Shown here piece by piece: positions 23,484 to 26,421 of a stretch of DNA of 26,421 nucleotides. The first letter of the stretch is position 1. Every line of letters starts with the position of its first letter. The notes under the pieces were generated by a model that saw only the letters and a program-made list of their open reading frames with translations, was not told the DNA's origin and did not search any database. The translations under genes were made by a program, and so were the position numbers. This DNA comes from JACCZR01 sp963844805 (GTDB lineage: Bacteria; Actinomycetota; Thermoleophilia; Solirubrobacterales; Thermoleophilaceae): the NCBI GenBank assembly GCA_963844805.1, contig CAWJPU010000014.1, positions 1 through 26,421 of the forward strand, read 5' to 3'.

Positions 23484-24557
23484 TCAGATCTCCAGAGCGG
23501 TCATTTGACCCTCTCCATTGGCGCTGACCGACCTGACCATTGGCTCGCCTTGGGCCAGGGTGAGGCGCAGAAGCGACAGGATCGCCGGCTCACCGTCGAC
23601 GGTGGGACTGGTGATACTGCCCAGCGGGCTCACGACGACGGCCGAGGGAGTGGCCGAGAGGCGATATTCCTTGAAGAGGTCGTACAGGTCGTCCAGCTCT
23701 TGTTGGAGACCGGGGTCGTGCTCCGCAGCGTCGCTAAGAGACTCAAACCGGGAACTCCTGTACCGGGCCACGTTTCCGCTCCCGACGACGCCAATCGTGA
23801 CTCTTTCCACAAGCGTTGCCCGCAGACGCTCCATTTCCGGGACGAGTACCTCGCTGGGACCACACCCGGCGCGTACGAAGAGCAGCAGGATCGGAAGGCC
23901 GGGGGCACGAAGCGAGTCGAGCGAAAGCGTCCCCCCGTCCCCGTCCGGCACCGAGAAGCTCGGCGCAATGGTCCCTACGGGAAGCCCCGGCGGGACCGCT
24001 GCCGCGGTCGCCGCGGCGCGCTGCAGCTCCCGCCTCAGCCGCCTGTTCTCCAGGATCGCCCTGACACAGATCGGCACAAGGGTGGCGATCGCTATGCCGG
24101 CGGCGATCGACACCAGCTCGAGCGCAGTGCGGTCCGCGATCCAGGTCGTCACCGAAGGCCCGGGGCCGCGGAGCGCCACGAATCCCGCCACTACTGCCAG
24201 AGCCGCGTTACGCGCGAGCGTGCGTGGCCCGGCGGCGGCAGAGTGCAACGCGCCAAAGCAGTTGCAGTCGGGCCGCCTTCCCCTGGCCAAGACGTTCGCT
24301 ATCCCCCCCATGAACGCCAGCATCAGCACCAGCGCGGCGAGCCCGCCCCACTGCGCCGAGGGCTGGAGGACGAGCGCCACCGCGATGACCAGCTCGGCGA
24401 GCGGGAGCAGCGTGCCGCCGAGCGAGGCCGCTCGCGGCGGCACGCCAAACTGGGCAAGCGCACGACGTGAGCCCGGCAAGTCGAGCAACTTGCCGATCGC
24501 GGCGGTCAGGAAGACCCCCGCGAGCACGACTCGCGCAACTAGAACTGCCGTTTCCAT
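23484..24557 (-). CDS. MauE/DoxX-like membrane protein fused to a redoxin domain
   Basis: A 357-aa fusion. Residues ~1-165 are a MauE-type four-helix membrane domain: MLARVVLAGVF-like first helix, GKLLDLPGSRRALAQFGVP, LLPLAELVIAVALVLQ, and the family motif RPDCNCFGALHSA with Cys98 and Cys100. After a basic linker (NRRLRRELQR) residues ~190-330 form a TlpA/AhpC-type thioredoxin fold: GTIAPSFSVPDGDGGTLSLD, the active site AGCGPSEVLVPEM (Cys232, with Ser235 in place of the second Cys), and a cis-Pro in SATPSAVVVS. MauE and MauD are known to be needed for disulfide maturation of the methylamine dehydrogenase small subunit, a Tat-exported Cys-rich protein. Here they appear fused and next to a Tat-exported Cys-rich gene, 26 nt downstream of it. 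The single active-site Cys suggests isomerase- or peroxidase-like rather than oxidase chemistry. Confidence 0.82.
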   Translation of the reverse strand: METAVLVARVVLAGVFLTAAIGKLLDLPGSRRALAQFGVPPRAASLGGTLLPLAELVIAVALVLQPSAQWGGLAALVLMLAFMGGIANVLARGRRPDCNCFGALHSAAAGPRTLARNAALAVVAGFVALRGPGPSVTTWIADRTALELVSIAAGIAIATLVPICVRAILENRRLRRELQRAAATAAAVPPGLPVGTIAPSFSVPDGDGGTLSLDSLRAPGLPILLLFVRAGCGPSEVLVPEMERLRATLVERVTIGVVGSGNVARYRSSRFESLSDAAEHDPGLQQELDDLYDLFKEYRLSATPSAVVVSPLGSITSPTVDGEPAILSLLRLTLAQGEPMVRSVSANGEGQMTALEI

Positions 24558-24583
24558 CGTGGGCAGGTGAAGCTAGGCCAAAC

Positions 24584-25312
24584 CTACGCGGCGGGCTGGC
24601 ACGCTGGCTCACCCGCAGGGCACTGGCTGCCCGGCCGCCCGGGGCAGGGATCGCCGCAACAGCAGCAGCACGGCTCCTCATCCCCGGGGCATTGGACGCC
24701 TTCGCAGACCCCGGGCAGCAGCACCACGGTACAAGGCGTGTTGGGGTCGTTGGACTCCACGAGGTGGCAGGAGTTTGCATCGCTCACGCAACACCTCTGG
24801 TTACACCCCTTCCCGGGGTTGTCCTGGCAGCAGTGGCCGGCCGACTCGTTAGGGAGGTTGGTCAGGCAGTCCTGGTTCTTCGTGCAGCCCGGGCATCCGA
24901 CCGGGATTCCCGATCCCTGCGCCCAGGCGTTCGGGACGACAATGCTCGTGATCAGCGGCACCGTCGCCGCGGCCGCGCCGAGCTTCGCGCTCCTCTTGGC
25001 GAGGTCTCGCCGCGAGATCCCCTCTCGGAGGATCAGCGGCGGGGTCTCGAGCAGTGAGCGCTCATCGAGCTGGGCGACGGCCGCCGAGATCTCGTCCTCG
25101 GTAACCGGCTCTCCGAGTCGCTCCTGTGCCAGCTCCGCTATCCGCGAGACGGCCGTGTGCCCATCGCAGTACTCGTATGCAGCGGCAGCAAGCGGGCTCA
25201 GGCAGTGAACGTCCCCGCTGTCTAGGTCGTAAACCACCGTCTCCGCGTCGATCCGCTCCACCAGCAAGGCTTCCGTGCGCGCCTTGGGCAGCGAATATTC
25301 CGTTGAAGCCAC
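24584..25312 (-). CDS. PqqD-like domain fused to a Tat signal and a 20-cysteine exported tail
   Basis: A 242-aa fusion I cannot match to a described protein. Residues ~1-95 look like a PqqD/RRE-type winged helix: LLVERIDAETVVYDLDSGDV, LSPLAAAAYEYCDGHTAVSR, then EPVTEDEISAAVAQLDERSL and LE. Residues ~99-131 form a Tat signal: ISRRDLAKRSAKLG, the hydrophobic AAAATVPLITSIVV, and an AWA cleavage site. The rest (132-242) has 20 Cys in 111 residues: CPGC, HCC, RCC, and a CCCCC run at 215-219; there is no Trp or Tyr. The start is GTG 25310-25312 with AGGGG and GAGGT just upstream; earlier in-frame starts give no similarity. Tat export implies folding or cofactor loading before transport, with the PqqD part left inside or cleaved. 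It leads the operon with the MauE-redoxin and the kinase. Confidence 0.75.
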   Translation of the reverse strand: MASTEYSLPKARTEALLVERIDAETVVYDLDSGDVHCLSPLAAAAYEYCDGHTAVSRIAELAQERLGEPVTEDEISAAVAQLDERSLLETPPLILREGISRRDLAKRSAKLGAAAATVPLITSIVVPNAWAQGSGIPVGCPGCTKNQDCLTNLPNESAGHCCQDNPGKGCNQRCCVSDANSCHLVESNDPNTPCTVVLLPGVCEGVQCPGDEEPCCCCCGDPCPGRPGSQCPAGEPACQPAA

Positions 25313-25641
25313 TACCTCAACCCCTTTCCAAGCGAATGGGCCCCTACCGAAATGGACCACCCCGGTGGGCCTCATGGCCGGGGCCAGCGGGACTATAAGC
25401 CCAGTCGTCAAGTTTCGCCACCCCGACGGGTCGGCGGACTTTGGTTTGGGGCGCCGCGCGACCGAGGGCAGCTGGTCGGAGCCCGACGGCGCGACCCGTG
25501 CCTTCCCCATCTCCGGACTCTCAGTGGCTCCAGCTCGGCGGCCGATCCCGGATCAAGAAGCGAGAAGGATCGAGCATGCGGGCCAGCCCCCTGTGAGCAG
25601 CATCCCTTGGGGGTGGGCCGGCGGTCTGCCACGCTTGCGTC
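25313..25641. other. Divergent intergenic region (329 bp)
   Basis: No conserved coding sequence was found here. It separates the PqqD-like operon (minus) from the nucleotidyltransferase (plus). It is lower in GC than the core and contains a TATAGT hexamer on the minus strand and the same site read as CTATAA on the plus strand, so a shared control region is likely. No clear operator repeats were seen. Confidence 0.5.
25392..25397 (-). promoter_or_regulatory. Putative -10 box of the PqqD-like operon
   Basis: TATAGT on the minus strand, about 79 nt before the GTG start, leaving a leader with a Shine-Dalgarno. A TTGACG just upstream is only eight bases away, too close for a normal -35. Confidence 0.35.
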
Positions 25642-26421
25642 GTGGAGGAGCGAGGCGCACCTTCCCGTGCGGCGCTGGCCGCCGCGCAGACCGTGCGCGT
25701 GGACCACTCCACGGCCGAAGTGTTGCGGGCGTTCGAGCGGGCCGGAGTGTCATGCGTGGTGATGAAGGGCCCGGCCGTGGCCCGCTGGCTGTACGAGCCG
25801 AACGAACGGCGTTTCTACCGCGACTCCGACCTGCTGGTGGGTCCCCACGACTGGGACACGGCTCAGCGAGTGCTGTCCGACATGGGCTTCGTGGCTCGCG
25901 GCGAGCTGCTGTCGACTCCCTGGTGGAACACGCACGCCGTCGAGTGGGCTCCCCCGGCCGGCCATGCGTTGGTCGATCTTCACTACACACTCCAGGGCGT
26001 CGGCGTGGAGCCGGAGCGCCTGTGGTCCACCCTGTCCCGTCGCCTCGAGACGCTGGAGATCGGAGGCTTTCCGGCGCCCGTGCTCCCGGTGCCGGGCCTG
26101 GCTCTGACCCACGCTCTTCATGCGTGTCACCACGGACCGGGGTGGTTTACGCTGGCGGAGCTCGAACGGGCGTTGGCGCGCGAGGACGAGGCCACGTGGG
26201 TGGCGGCCGCGGCGCTGGCGGCCGAGCTCGACGCGGTCGACACCTTCGCGGCCGGCCTACGATTGGTACCGGAAGGGCGGGAACTCGCCGACCGCCTGGG
26301 GCTTCCGGACCAGATGCCGCTGGAGATCGCTCTGGCGCCGAATTTCGCGCCCCCTGGGGCGCTCACCCTCGAGCGTTTCGTCAGCGCGCGTGACCTGCGC
26401 CGGCGGCTGGCCATGATCCGT
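25642..26421 (+). CDS. NTP_transf_5-type nucleotidyltransferase, C-terminus beyond the window
   Basis: Belongs by motif to the poorly characterised nucleotidyltransferase family found in many polysaccharide and RiPP (lasso-peptide-type) clusters. From GTG 25642 it reads MEERGAPSRAALAAAQTVRV. The core is VVMKGPAVARWLYEPNERRF followed by YRDSDLLVGP (the R-D-x-D catalytic Asp pair, about 60-63), then HAVEWAPPAGHALVDLHYTL and LALTHALHACHHGPGWFTLA. The window ends after 260 codons, with no stop, in FVSARDLRRRLAMIR. A stop at 25594-25596 in this frame and no earlier start codon make GTG 25642 the only plausible start. It is divergent from the PqqD-like operon and likely part of the same functional group. 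Substrate unknown; AMP transfer to a protein or peptide is one possibility. Confidence 0.78.
   Translation, partial: MEERGAPSRAALAAAQTVRVDHSTAEVLRAFERAGVSCVVMKGPAVARWLYEPNERRFYRDSDLLVGPHDWDTAQRVLSDMGFVARGELLSTPWWNTHAVEWAPPAGHALVDLHYTLQGVGVEPERLWSTLSRRLETLEIGGFPAPVLPVPGLALTHALHACHHGPGWFTLAELERALAREDEATWVAAAALAAELDAVDTFAAGLRLVPEGRELADRLGLPDQMPLEIALAPNFAPPGALTLERFVSARDLRRRLAMIR

Noticed and set aside
24584..25312. Metallothionein or TTQ-type enzyme subunit as the identity of the Cys-rich tail
   Set aside because: The tail has no Trp for TTQ, and its proline-, aspartate- and glycine-rich spacing with Tat export does not match known cytosolic metallothioneins; left as unknown.
25400..25412. TTGACG as the -35 of the PqqD-like operon
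   Set aside because: It is only eight bases from the TATAGT hexamer, about half the needed spacing.
1..26421. tRNA, rRNA, CRISPR, integrase or transposase genes
   Set aside because: Scanned by eye on both strands; no cloverleaf-like, repeat-spacer or transposase/integrase motif was recognised. Short degenerate elements could be missed.

Overview
The window is about 26 kb of very GC-rich, gene-dense chromosome. The gene order pdxS-pdxT-yebC-ruvC-ruvA-ruvB-secDF-relA is the classic actinobacterial one. The GC content, the fused SecDF, the RecJ C-terminal extension and the exported sigma-like protein suggest a deep-branching actinobacterium such as class Thermoleophilia. The class is inference; the phylum is fairly safe.

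Layout. 1-824 (minus): CobW-family metal-chaperone GTPase, running off the left edge. 1001-2630 (plus): an RfbF-type sugar-nucleotide cytidylyltransferase and a RpiR-family regulator. 2650-5935 (plus): pdxS, pdxT, an M29 aminopeptidase and yebC, tightly packed or overlapping. 5932-7499 (minus): a secreted GH1 beta-glycosidase that splits yebC from ruvC. 7557-13424 (plus): ruvC, ruvA, ruvB, a zinc-ribbon/PAS-like gene where yajC often sits, fused secDF, and a small membrane protein followed by a hairpin. 13481-16479 (plus): recJ and cysC. 16476-18860 (minus): an NAD-dependent sugar epimerase and an exported protein with a sigma-70 region-4-like helix-turn-helix. 18967-21259 (plus): bifunctional relA/spoT.

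From about 21.3 kb the sequence looks accessory, with visibly more A/T in codon third positions. It holds a Gfo/Idh/MocA oxidoreductase and then a second, diverged copy of the last ~77 bp of relA, which suggests insertion or recombination at the relA 3' end. After that comes a minus-strand three-gene operon: a PqqD-like domain fused to a Tat signal and a 20-cysteine tail, a MauE-redoxin fusion, and an HprK-like kinase. Divergent from it is an NTP_transf_5-type nucleotidyltransferase cut by the right edge. I regard this as the best candidate for an undescribed system: a Tat-exported, cysteine-rich protein matured by its own MauE/redoxin partner and linked to a PqqD-like recognition domain and a kinase.

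Two window-wide patterns matter. First, about 15 single-base frame breaks interrupt otherwise well-conserved genes. Most act as +1 insertions, often in short G/C runs, so they look like sequence errors; I annotate those genes as whole CDSs and mark the breaks. Second, nearly every transcription-unit head has a TANNNT-like hexamer 6-10 nt before its start codon and no Shine-Dalgarno sequence, which suggests widespread leaderless transcription. I saw no tRNA, rRNA, CRISPR array, transposase or integrase gene.
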